Assembly: GCF_017968845.1 (NCBI RefSeq)
Contig: NZ_CP072876.1
Span: 1,860,001 to 1,924,000 of the forward strand
DNA: 64,000 nucleotides
Direction: 5' to 3'
From: Microbacterium sp. NIBRBAC000506063
GTDB lineage: Bacteria; Actinomycetota; Actinomycetes; Actinomycetales; Microbacteriaceae
Both the position numbers and the translations under genes were made by a program. Below the pieces are notes generated by a model, which searched no databases, had not been told where the DNA came from, and was given only the letters and a program-made list of their open reading frames with translations. Positions 52,900-62,691 of this stretch are shown here, piece after piece (the stretch's first letter is position 1; every line of letters starts with the position of its first letter).

Positions 52900-54307
52900 T
52901 CAGCCGTTGATGACCTGCGGCACCGAGACGGCCTTGAGCCCTCGGTGCCGAACTCCAGACCGTAGCCGGACTTCTTCACGCCGCCGAAGGGGACGAAGGG
53001 GTGCACACCGCCGTGCGAGTTGATCCACACCGTACCCGCCTCCAGTCGGGCGGCGATCTCGCGGGCACGATCGCGGTCGGCCGACCACACCGAGGCGCCG
53101 AGGCCGACGTCGACCCCGTTGGCGAGCGCGACCGCCTCATCCACGTCGCGGTAGCGGATGATCGGCAGCGCCGGCCCGAACTGCTCCTCGACGACGAGCG
53201 GGTTCTCCGGATCGATGTCGGCGACGAGAGTGGTCGGGTAGAAGTGCCCGGCCGCGTCGCGATCGGGCTCCCCGCCCAGCACGACGCGGGCGCCGGAGGA
53301 CTTCGCGGCCTCCACGAGCCGGTCGACGACCTCGAACTGCATCCGGTTCTGCAGGGGCCCGAGCACGTTCTGCTCCTCGAGCCCGATGCCCATCGGCATG
53401 TTCTTGGCGACCTCGGTCAGGGCCGAGACGACCTCGTCGTAGACGTCGTCGTGCACGTAGAGGCGCTTGAGCGCCGCGCAGGTCTGCCCAGTGTTGATGA
53501 ACGACCCCCAGAACAGGCCCTCGGCGATCGCGGCAGGATCGACATCCGGCAGGACGATGCCGGCGTCGTTGCCGCCCAGCTCCAGCGTGAGGCGGGTGAC
53601 GTTGCCCGCCGAGCTCTCGATGATCTTCTGGCCGGTCGCGGTGGAACCGGTGAACATGATCTTGCCGAAGGCCGGGTTCGCGACCATCGCCGCGCCGATG
53701 TCGCCGGCGCCGGCGACGACGTTCAGCACGCCCTCGGGCAGTTCCTGGTTCATCACGGCGGCCAGCGCCAGACCCGACAGCGTCGTGTACTCGCTGGGCT
53801 TGGCGACCACCGCGTTGCCCATGCGCAGCGCGGGCGCCAGCTGCCAGATCGCGATCATCATCGGCCAGTTCCACGGCGTGATCGCGCCGACGAGCCCGAC
53901 CGGGCGGTAGTGCAGCTCGGCGTAGGTCTCGCCGTCGTCGACGACGACCTCGAAGGGGAGGGAGTCGCGGCGGTCGCACGCAGCCAGGCGACGCAGGCGC
54001 CCACCTCGAAACGCGCGTTCGGGCCGTTCAAGGGCTTGCCCTGTTCCCGGGAGAGGAGGTGCGCGAGCGCTTCGCTCGAGCGTTCGACGGCATCCGCCAC
54101 CCGGTTCAGGGTCGCGACGCGCTCCTCGTCGCCGAGTGCGGCCCAGGCCGCCTGCGCCGACTGCGCACGGGCGACCGCGGCGTCGAGATCGGCGGCGGTG
54201 TGCACCGGCGCGGCGCCGATGACCTCTCCCGTGGCCGGATCCTCCACCGGTCGGCCCTGGCCGCCGTCCGCCGTGATCGCGGCGAGCAGAGTCTCGTAGG
54301 TGTCCAT
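52900..54307 (-). CDS. Aldehyde dehydrogenase, beside a monoamine oxidase (arylacetaldehyde or succinate-semialdehyde)
   Basis: About 469 residues. ALDH motifs are LVGAITPWNWPMM, the catalytic Glu in LTLELGGNDAG, the catalytic Cys in NTGQTCAALKRLYV, and EEQFGPALPII; the C terminus KSGYGLEFGTEGLKAVSVPQ is typical of the ALDH superfamily. Two bases are missing, near 53975 and 52940. ATG 54307. It follows an AraC regulator and a monoamine oxidase, so it may oxidise the aldehyde formed from an amine, as FeaB does. A succinate-semialdehyde role after HpaI is an alternative. Confidence 0.92.
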
Positions 54308-54428
54308 GTCTGTGTCCTCCTGGGGTAGGGAGCCTCTCGGCTCCAGGTCGATCATGCGCCCGGGTGCGGGCGCGGGCTTGTCTGATCGTGCACGGCTGCG
54401 TGCGTCTGGCGCAGGACCGCGAACGTCG

Positions 54429-55383
54429 TCACCGCTCGGATCTGAGGGTGCGGGGCGAGCAGCCGAACTCGGCGCGGAACGCACGGCTGAAGTGCGCGGC
54501 GTCCGTGAAGCCCCACTCGGCGGCGATGCCCATGATCGGGCGGTCGTCGCAGAGCGGGTCGAGCAGCCGCATCCGGCACTCCTCCAGGCGTCGCCGCCGC
54601 ACCCAGGTCGCCACGGTCGCGTCGTTCTCATGGAAGAGCGCGTGCAGATGCCGGGGCGAGATGAAGTGGGCGGCGGCGATGCTCGCCGGGTCGAGGTCGG
54701 GGATCCGAGGTTGCGGTCGATGAAGCGGACGATGTCGCCGAAGAGCCGCTGGTGCGGCGTCAGGGTCAGCGGTCCGCGCGCGAGCTCGTCCGCCAGCAGC
54801 GTCACGACCATGTCGACCGAGTTCCGGGCAAGGCGCGCGCCCGCGGCGCCCTGCACCACGCCGAGGTCGGCGGCCAAGTTCGTCAGGTGCGGCACGATGA
54901 GCCGCCCCATGCCGCCGCTGCGCTCGAGCGGGGTCGCGGTGAGCTCGGCGACCGCGTCCAGCGGCAGGTCGACGCAGTGCGCGGGGAACATCATCACGAG
55001 CGTGCGGAAGCGGTCCTCGAAGGAGAGCGTGTAGGGGCGATCGGTGTCGTAGATGGCGATCGACCCCGGCCGCAGCAGGGTCTCGCGGCCCTCCTGGACC
55101 AGCAGGCCCGTGCCCTCGAGCTGGACGCCGACCTTGAAGTAGCGCCGGCTCCGGGCCGCGATGAGCGCCGGGGTGCGTTCCACCGTATGATCGGTGGCCT
55201 CCACGATCGAGAAGTGCACCTCGTCGGCGGTGGTGTGCCGGATCGATCCGCGGAACGGATCCGGATGCTCGGTCGTCACCTGCAGCGGCACGAACGACTC
55301 GCTCACCGCCGTACGGAACCGGGTGAAATCGAGCGCGCCCGGATTCCGGCGGGTGTCGCCGACGCCGTTGTCGTGCGAGCCAT
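54429..55383 (-). CDS. AraC-family activator with FeaR-like N-terminal domain
   Basis: About 318 residues. The N-terminal AraC_binding_2 cupin-like domain is seen as LDFTRFRTAVSESFVPLQV and GSIAIYDTDRPYTLSF. The C-terminal double helix-turn-helix runs from the segment at ~54700 to MGIAAEWGFTDAAHFSRAFR and ends CSPRTLRSER. Two bases are missing, near 55342 and 54708. ATG 55383 has GGAGGG about 8 nt upstream; it begins 5 nt after the monoamine oxidase stop. In E. coli the similarly built FeaR activates the amine oxidase and aldehyde dehydrogenase for phenylethylamine; the gene order here suggests the same logic. Confidence 0.9.
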
Positions 55384-55387
55384 GGTG

Positions 55388-56730
55388 CTATCCCTCCTCT
55401 GTCGCGCGGAACTCCTCGATGAGACCGCGCGCGGTCGTGATCCCGGTCTCGATGGCGCCATCGACGACGACGCCGTTCCACCCCTTCGCCCAGTCGGCGC
55501 CCGCGAAGCGCAGGCGCGTGCCGGTGTCGCGGAAGAGGCTCCAGCCCTCCAGGAACTGGCCGGAGCGGGGTGTGGCCCAGGTCTGTCCCGACCAGCGGTC
55601 GGCGCCCCAGTCGTGACCGGTGGTCTCGACGACCTCGAGATCCGGCACCCACTGCCTGATGAGCTCCTCGACGGAGTCTCGGTCCTTCAGGTCGATCTTC
55701 GTGTGATCGGGGCCGAAGCCGACGAGGATCGTCGTGTCGTCGTCGAGGAAGTACTCGCTGCGGATGAGGGCGATCGGGTGTCCGGTCGGCGCGTAGGCGA
55801 TGAGCGAGCGATGACCGCGGATCTTGATCCAGATCTTGAAGCCGGTGCAGTCCCAGCCCTCCTCGATCACGGCCTGTGCCTTCTCGGGCAGGGCGGGGGA
55901 GAACGAGAGGTTCCCCAGGGCGCCGAGCGGAGCGGTGACGATGACGGCATCCGATTCGATCCGACTGCCGTCCTCGAGCGTGACGGTCGCGCCATGCGCG
56001 CCGTGCTCCACGGCCGTGACGACGGTGCTCAGGCGGATGTCGGTGCGCAGATCCGCCGCGATGGCCTCATAGATGCCGCGCATGCCGCCATGCAGCTTGA
56101 ACCGCAGCGTCTGCTCGTCGAGCAGACCCAGGCGGTGGTCGCTGAGGGACGCCCAGTGCTTGGCCATGAGCGGCGATGCGGTCGCGGTGTAGCCGTTGTA
56201 GCCGGCCGACCAATAGGCGTCGGCGAGGTCGATCTCCTCCTGGCTGAATCCGCCGTCGCGGAGCGCGTCGAGGACGCCGCCCTGGTCGGCGGCGCGGAAC
56301 CGCTCGATGAGCGCGTCGTCGCCGGAGTCGAGGATGTGCAGCGGCTCATGCGGGTAGGGGAAGAAGTCGCGCGAGCCCTCGAAGATCTTCGCCTGGGGGC
56401 GCTCCAGCTTCGCATCGAGCTCGGCCTCGGTGCCCTGGTGGACCTCGCCGCCGCTCAGCCAGTACGCGGTGTCGGCGACGGGGCTCGGGTAGATGGTCTG
56501 CCCGTAGCGGGTGATCTCGGTCCAGATGAACGGCTGCATCCAGTGCACCCAGGTCGCGCCCATCTCGAGCGTGTGCCCGAGACGCTCCTCGGTCCAGGCG
56601 CGCCCGCCGATGCGGTCGCGTGCTTCGAGGATCGTCACGGCCACTCCCGCCGCTTCGAGCTCGCGGGCTGCGATCAGGCCGGAGAATCCGGCGCCGACGA
56701 TGGTGACAGTACGGGACGTGCGTGGGCCAT
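55388..56730 (-). CDS. Flavin monoamine oxidase
   Basis: About 447 residues, FAD-dependent. It starts with the dinucleotide motif TVTIVGAGFSGLIAARELE, continues VTILEARDRIGGRAW, has the substrate-domain stretch TYR/TRP-rich GATWVHWMQPFIW, and ends with LRFAGADWAKGWNGVVVDGAIETG, the flavin-contacting C terminus. It oxidises a primary amine to aldehyde, ammonia and peroxide. One base is missing near 56712, directly after the start. ATG 56730. It heads the oxidase-araC-aldehyde dehydrogenase operon, whose upstream region carries two TetR-type operators. Confidence 0.93.
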
Positions 56731-56773
56731 GGGAAACCGCCTTTGGTTCGTTCGGTGGGCGCCCCGAGCCTAC

Positions 56774-56809
56774 GACTATCCAATTGGATAGTCAATATCC
56801 ATCTGGATA
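56774..56809. promoter_or_regulatory. Twin TetR-type operators upstream of the monoamine oxidase gene
   Basis: Two palindromes TATCCA-nn-TGGATA lie 19 bp apart centre to centre (56777-56790 and 56796-56809). The first extends to a perfect 20-bp palindrome, GACTATCCAATTGGATAGTC. They sit between the tetR stop and the monoamine oxidase start, ideally placed for repression by the adjacent TetR protein. Confidence 0.88.
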
Positions 56810-56813
56810 GTCT

Positions 56814-57364
56814 TCAGGTTCTTCCGGCCGAAGCCTCCGAGATCAGGCGTCGGATGCGGGTGAGCACGCGCTCCACATCGGCGCCGTCGCCGAGCGTCAG
56901 CTGCTTGAGCACGATGCCGTCCAGGGCGAACCAGATCGCCTCGACGAGCTCCTCGTCGTCGAGCCCCAGCTCGCGGAGGCGCTCGCGCGTGGCCGCGCGG
57001 TACGTCTCGTAGTAGCGCTCGACGTGGGGCGCAGCTCCGGGCGGCGGCGCGACTCCAGCAGCAGCTCGTACTGGAAGGCCTCGATTTCCTCGCTGCGCCT
57101 GGCATGCGACTCGATGCCGGCGGCGAAGGCTGCGACATCCGACACCGCCGCGCGCATGCTCGTGTCGCGCAGGCTCTCCTCGACGGCGAACTCGAGCGCC
57201 GCGGCGATGAGCTGGTCGCGGGAGCCGAAGTGATGGCGGACGAGCCCGTGCGAGACACCGGCCTCCGCGGCGACGGCGCGGTAGGTCAGATCCCGCAGGC
57301 CTCCGCGGGCGACGACGGTGATCGTGGCGCGCAGCAGGGATTCGCGTCCGGGAGAAGTGCTCAC
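56814..57364 (-). CDS. TetR-family repressor
   Basis: About 183 residues. N-terminal helix-turn-helix: SLLRATITVVARGGLRDLTYRAVAAEAGVSHGLVRHHFG (quoted: AAEAGVSHGLVRHHFG). The C-terminal ligand domain ends RIRRLISEASAGRT. One base is missing near 57030. It is transcribed toward the monoamine oxidase gene, whose operators begin right after its stop codon, and is divergent from the APC permease. It probably responds to an amine. Confidence 0.9.
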
Positions 57365-57396
57365 ATCCGCAACCCTAAGGGCCTGTGCTCCCCTCG

Positions 57397-57410
57397 TGCC
57401 CGATCGGGCA
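57397..57410. promoter_or_regulatory. 14-bp perfect palindrome between tetR and the permease gene
   Basis: TGCCCGATCGGGCA lies 33 nt upstream of the tetR start and about 83 nt before the permease ATG, with partly symmetric flanks. It differs in sequence from the TATCCA operators, so another regulator may bind it. Confidence 0.5.
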
Positions 57411-57492
57411 AGGGGTGTGCCGGATCAGACAAGTCGCGGGGCGGCCGCCGCGGGAGGATTCGAGGAACGTCACCCGAACGCAGGAGTTTTCC

Positions 57493-58997
57493 ATGAGTGC
57501 GAACACCGTCGCCACAGACACCACGGTCCGGCAGAGCCGCCGGCTGGGCGTCCCGGCGATCACCGTCATGATCATCGCGGCCTCCGCGCCGCTGACCGTC
57601 ATCGCCGGCGGCGCCACGACCGCCTACTCGGTCACCGGCTCCATCGCCGTGCCCGTCGGCTACATCGTCCTGGCGCTCGCGCTGGCGATCTTCGCGATCG
57701 GCTACGCCGCGATGAGCCGCTTCATCACCAACGCCGGGGCCTTCTACGCCTACGCCTCGCGCGGTCTCGGTCGCCCGACCGGGGTCGGCGTCTCGCTCAT
57801 CGCGCTCGTGGCCTACAACTGCATGCAGATCGGCATCTACGGCATGTTCGGCTTCCAGATCTCGATGCTGCTGGACGAGAAGCTCGGCTGGGACGTGCCG
57901 TGGTGGATCCCGATCCTCGTGTGCATCGTCGTGGTCGGACTCCTCGGCGTCAACCGCGTCGACCTGTCGGCGAAGGTCCTCGGGTCATCGTGCTGCTGGA
58001 GTTCGCGGCGGTCATCGTCTTCAACGTCGTCGCCTTCGCGAATCCCGCCGAGGGCTTCACCGCTGCCCCCATCTCGCCGAGCGCGCTGTTCGTGCCCGGG
58101 ATCGGTGCCGTGCTCGTCTTCGGCATCGCCGCCTTCATGGGCTTCGAGTCCGCGGCGATCTACGGCGAGGAGGCCAAGGACCCCAAGCGGACAGTGGCGC
58201 GGGCGACCTTCAGCGCCGTCGTCATCATCGGACTGTTCTACGCGCTGTCGTCGTGGGCGCTGGCGCTGGCGATCGGTCCCGAGAAGATCACCTCCGGCGG
58301 CATCACGATGGACGAGGCCGGTCCGCCGCTGTTCTTCACCTTCGTCGCCGACCGCCTGGGGCTCATCGTCGTGGACATCATGTCGCTGCTGTTCATCACG
58401 AGCCTGTTCGCCGCGCTCGTCGCCTTCCACAACGCCGTCGCACGCTACCTCTTCTCGCTCGGTCGCGAGCGGGTCCTTCCGCACGGGCTCTCGGCCGTGC
58501 GCCCGCGCCAGGACGCGCCCTGGGCGGGGTCGCTGACCCAGTCGGTACTCGCCGCCGTCGTGGTGATCGTGTTCGCGATCGCCGGTGCCGGGTCGGAGCT
58601 CGGTCCGCTCTTCCCCGTCGTCACCCTGTTCTCCTGGCTGACGAACACCGGCGCTCTCGGTCTCGTGCTGCTCATGGCCATCGTCTCGATCGCGGTGATC
58701 GGCTACTTCCGGCGCGATCCGAAGGACGTCGGGATCGTCGCGCGCGTCGTCGCGCCGATCGTGGCCTTCCTCGCACTGACGGTCGCGCTCGTGCTGATCA
58801 TCGCGAACTTCAACGTGCTGCTGGACCAGCCCGAGGCCAACGCCGTCACCTTCCTCCTTCCGGCGCTGGTGATCGTGCCGGGGATCCTCGGCATCGCCTG
58901 GGGCTTCTGGATGAAGCGGAACCGTCCCGCCGACTACGCGCGGATCGGTCACGGCGCCGACGACGAGGCGGCGACCCTCACCGAGATCGGGGACTGA
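57493..58997 (+). CDS. APC-superfamily amino acid/amine permease
   Basis: About 501 residues with twelve to fourteen hydrophobic segments. The first helix reads ITVMIIAASAPLTVIAGG, where the APC family binds substrate; FMGFESAAIYGEEAKDPKRTV is the characteristic helix 6 region. One base is missing near 57984. ATG 57493 has AGGAG upstream. It is divergent from tetR and near the monoamine oxidase operon, so it likely imports the amine or its parent amino acid. Confidence 0.92.
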
Positions 58998-59004
58998 CGA
59001 GCGA

Positions 59005-59030
59005 GGGGCGGATGCCGCGGCATCCGCCCC
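59005..59030. terminator. Palindromic terminator between the APC permease and ThDP-enzyme genes
   Basis: A perfect 26-bp palindrome built around CGGATGCCGCGGCATCCG lies between convergent genes ending at 58997 and 59037. It also contains the over-represented GCGGCATCC word on both strands. Confidence 0.7.
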
Positions 59031-59036
59031 CTCCTC

Positions 59037-60682
59037 TCAGGAGTTGATGCGGATGATCTCCTGCTGGTACGGGGCGATGATCGTGCCGCAGATGCGCAGG
59101 TCGATCAGCAGGAACGGGCGGGTCGCCGGGTCCTCGGCGGTCCATTCGCGCACGCGCTCGAGGTCGTCGAGGGTGCGCACGATCAGCCCTTCGCCGCCGG
59201 CGGCGGTCGCGAGCCCGGCGAAGTCCACCTCGGGGATGCGCATGGGCCCCTCGGCGAGACCCTTGAGCCCGTACAGGTTGATCTCGGCGCCATAGGCGGC
59301 GTCGTTCCAGACGACCGCGCAGCCGCGGCCGCCCGCGACGCGCACCGCCGACTCCAGGTCGGCCAGCGCCATGAGTCCGCCGCCGTCTCCGGAGTTGAGG
59401 ATCACCGTGGTCTCCGGGCGCGCCACCGCGGCGCCCACGACGCTCGGCCAGCCCAGGCCGATCGCCTGGAAGGCGGTGCCGACCATCATCATCCGATCCG
59501 GAGCGGCGACCGGCCAGTACATGTTCGACCAGCCCAGGAAGTGTCCGCCGTCGGTGACGACCACGCGGTCGGTCGGCAGCAGCTCGGTCAGGCGCGCCGC
59601 CGTCGAGCGCGGGTCGAGCCGGCCGTCCGGGGCGAGCTCCTCGCCGGGCTCGTAGGTGCGCGCCGCGGCCACGTCGACGCTCTCGCGCCAACCGGAGGGC
59701 GCGGCGTCCGCGAGCAGCCGCACGATCTCCTCGGCCACGAGGCGGGCGTCGCCGCGGACGAAGCCGCCGACGTGCGCGTGCGTCGCGGCGCTGGTGATGT
59801 CGACCTGATACACGCGCGTGCCGGGGAGAAGAGCTCCCCGAACCGCATCGTGAACTGGTTCAGGCCCGCGCCGAAGACGACCGCGACATCCGCCTCGCCG
59901 ATGAGCTCCATCGCCCCCTCGGCCCCGAACCCGCCGGTGACCCCGAGGTCGAACTCGGATGCCGGGAAGACGCCGCGTCCGAGTGCCGTCGTCGAGGTCA
60001 GCGCACCCGTGGCATCGGCCAGCCGGCCGAGGGCGTCGCCGGCACCGGCGAGCCAGGCGCCGCGGCCGGCGAGCAGATGGGGGCGCTTCGCGCCGCGGAG
60101 GGCATCGGCGATCTCGGTGATCGTCGCCTCGGCGAACTCCCCGCGCGGGGCGAGTGGCTCGGGCAGGCGCAGGCTCGGGGCCGGCGGCACGGGGCCCGCC
60201 TCGAGCGCGGCGACGTCGTAGGGGATCGCGAGCACGACCGGCACGCGGTAGGTCAGGGCATGCTCGATCGCGATGACGGTGGAGGCCGCGGCATCCGTGC
60301 GCCCGGCCGTATAGGTGCGCGCGCCGACGGCGGAGGCCAGCGCGATCTGGTCGACGTCCCAGGGGCGGGGGCCCGAGGTCGGCTCGTCGCCGACGACGAG
60401 GACGAGCGGGACCTGCGCCTGCACGGCCTCGGCCAGCGCCGTGAGGGTGTTGGTGAAGCCGGCGCCGTAGGTCGTCGTGGCAGCGGCGATGCGACCGGAG
60501 GCGCGGTAGTGGGCGTCGGCGGCGACCACCGCACCCTGCTCATGGCGGACGGCCGTGAACGGGACGGGGGTCTCGCGCTCCAGGGCGTCGAGGAAGTAGG
60601 CGTTTCCGTTGCCCATGAGGCCGAAGACGGCGTCGATGTGCTGAGCGAGGGTGAGGGCGACGTGCGCGGAGACGGTAGGCAT
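59037..60682 (-). CDS. Thiamine-diphosphate-dependent enzyme (acetolactate synthase / benzoylformate decarboxylase superfamily)
   Basis: About 548 residues with the three-domain ThDP architecture. The N-terminal Pyr domain has the activating Glu in AVRHEQGAVVAADAHYR. The middle domain includes HLLAGRGAWLAGAG. The C-terminal PP domain holds the metal/ThDP motif SGDGGGLMALADLESA, followed by VVWNDAAYGAE. One base is missing near 59828. ATG 60682. A 2-oxoacid decarboxylase or carboligase function is likely. Aryl-pyruvate decarboxylation would suit the neighbouring aromatic genes, but it is unproven. It is divergent from gap. Confidence 0.88.
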
Positions 60683-60935
60683 GGTGAGGCCTTTCGAGAC
60701 GGAACGGTGAGGGAATCCGTATGTGTCTCGCTCGGTGCGACTGTGCACCAGACGCTTCGTGCCCCTTTTTCGGGCACCGAGCCGCGAAGGGCTCGGACGC
60801 TTCGATTCTATACGCCGGTCGGAGTCGTCCTCGCGCTCCCGTAGACTGGAGGAAGGCCGTCGGCCGCATATCCCCACCATTTCGATTCACACGTTTGTCG
60901 TGCGCGATCCGCACGCCATCGCGAAGGAACACGTC

Positions 60936-62390
60936 ATGACTAACTGGAATGCGCACCGCAGCGCCTGGGTCGCCCGCGAAGAGCTCGCCGAGCGGATCAT
61001 CCCGCTCGTCGGGGGCCTCTACCGCGATCACGGCGTCGTCACCTCCATCCACGGACACCGGCTGATCAACCGCTCGGCGACCGGGATCCTCGAGGCCCAT
61101 GAGCTCGCCGAGCACCTCGGTCACGCCACGATCCGCCTCGAGGACACCTTCGCCGTGCTCGAGGGACTGCAGGAGATCGGCCCCGGACCGGCCTCGCTCG
61201 ACGTCGCCCGCCTGATCTCCGGGCACGCGGCATCCGGGCTGTCGATGGTCGGCTACCTGCGCGGCGAGCTCGCCGACGTCCTCGGCGCCTCCGAGGCGCA
61301 CGACGGAGGAACCGACGTCGTCCTCTACGGGTTCGGCCGCATCGGCCGCCTCGTCGCCCGCATCCTCATCGCCCACGCCGGCGGCGGCAAGGGCCTGCAG
61401 CTGCGGGCGATCGTCGTGCGCCGGGGCGGCGAGAACGACCTCGTCAAGCGCGCGAGCCTCCTGGCCCGCGACTCCGTGCACGGCCCCTTCGCGGGCACTG
61501 TCACGGTCGACGAGGAGAACGACCAGATCATCGCCAACGGCACCCGGATCCAGGTCATCTACGCGAACGACCCGGCGGAGATCGACTACACCGCGTACGG
61601 CATCGATCGTGCGATCGTCGTCGACAACACCGGCCGCTGGCGCGACGAGGAAGGGCTCAGCCAGCACCTGCGCTCCACCGGTGTCGCCCGTGTGCTGCTG
61701 ACCGCCCCCGGCAAGGGCGCCCTGAAGAACATCGTGCACGGCATCAACGAGGCGATGATCACCGCGGACGACAAGATCCTGTCGGCGGCCTCCTGCACCA
61801 CCAACGCCATCACCCCGGTGCTCAAGGCCGTCGACGAGGCCTACGGGATCGTGCGCGGTCACGTCGAGACCGTCCACTCCTTCACGAACGACCAGAACCT
61901 CATCGACAACTTCCACAAGGGCGACCGGCGCGGGCGCTCAGCGGTGCTGAACATGGTCATCACCGAGACCGGTGCGGCCAAGGCCGTCGCCAAGGCGCTT
62001 CCCGAGCTCGAGGGCAAGCTCACCGGCAGCGCGATCCGCGTGCCCACCCCCGACGTCTCGCTCGCGGTGCTCAACCTCACCCTGGAGAAGAACGCGACCA
62101 AGGACCAGGTCAACGATTACCTGCGCCGCGCCTCGCTGCACTCGAAGCTGCGCCAGCAGATCGACTACGTCGAGTCGCCCGAGATCGTCTCGACCGACTT
62201 CGTCGGCTCGCACCGTGCGGGCATCGTCGACGGCCTGGCGACGATCGCCGAGGACACCAACCTCATCCTCTACGTCTGGTACGACAACGAGTACGGCTAC
62301 TCGCGCCAGGTCGTGCGCGTGCTCGAGACGATGGCGGGAACCCACCCGGTGGTGCTGCCCCGTCGCATCGAGGTGACGCTCGACGCCTGA
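60936..62390 (+). CDS. gap: Glyceraldehyde-3-phosphate dehydrogenase, long GapB-type
   Basis: 484 residues, unbroken. An N-terminal extension of about 130 residues (WVAREELAERIIPLVGGLYRDHG) precedes the NAD(P)-binding VVLYGFGRIGRLVARIL and the catalytic domain with SAASCTTNAITPVLKAV (catalytic Cys) and YDNEYGYSRQVV. This ~480-residue form corresponds to GapB of Corynebacterium glutamicum, considered gluconeogenic, rather than the ~335-residue glycolytic GapA. ATG 60936 follows GCGAAGGAACACGTC. It stands alone. Confidence 0.94.
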   Translation: MTNWNAHRSAWVAREELAERIIPLVGGLYRDHGVVTSIHGHRLINRSATGILEAHELAEHLGHATIRLEDTFAVLEGLQEIGPGPASLDVARLISGHAASGLSMVGYLRGELADVLGASEAHDGGTDVVLYGFGRIGRLVARILIAHAGGGKGLQLRAIVVRRGGENDLVKRASLLARDSVHGPFAGTVTVDEENDQIIANGTRIQVIYANDPAEIDYTAYGIDRAIVVDNTGRWRDEEGLSQHLRSTGVARVLLTAPGKGALKNIVHGINEAMITADDKILSAASCTTNAITPVLKAVDEAYGIVRGHVETVHSFTNDQNLIDNFHKGDRRGRSAVLNMVITETGAAKAVAKALPELEGKLTGSAIRVPTPDVSLAVLNLTLEKNATKDQVNDYLRRASLHSKLRQQIDYVESPEIVSTDFVGSHRAGIVDGLATIAEDTNLILYVWYDNEYGYSRQVVRVLETMAGTHPVVLPRRIEVTLDA

Positions 62391-62691
62391 GCGCGGCATC
62401 CGCGCCGTCTGCGGCATGGCGCCTCGCCGTCAGAGTTCGGACGCTCGTTTCGCGGATGCGCGCCCGAATCGCGGACGAATCGGCCGCATCCGTCCCCGAT
62501 TCGGTCGACGGTCCGTGGAACGGGCGCAGAGGCGACGGCCATCGGCCCTGCTCGGACGGTGACGTTCCGCTCCGCCTCTGTCGCTCGGGGCACTCCGCGC
62601 AGTAGTGTTCCTCGGAACGGCGGATGCCGTGACCGAGATCCCTCCCGGTAGGCATCCGTAATACGCACGAAATGCGGACGGGGAGGATGCG
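62391..62691. other. 301-nt intergenic gap after gap
   Basis: Contains a weak 6-bp hairpin (GCGCGG-CAT-CCGCGC) right after the gap stop, and near 62630-62680 a slightly AT-richer stretch that may hold the promoter of the ATP-grasp gene. I see no gene, repeat or structured RNA in it. Confidence 0.5.

Noticed and set aside
53858..55306. Apparent AraC regulator-aldehyde dehydrogenase fusion
   Set aside because: The junction is low-complexity Arg/Ser-rich sequence produced by a missing base near 54708. The regulator's second helix-turn-helix is found in the alternate frame, and the dehydrogenase has its own ATG at 54307.
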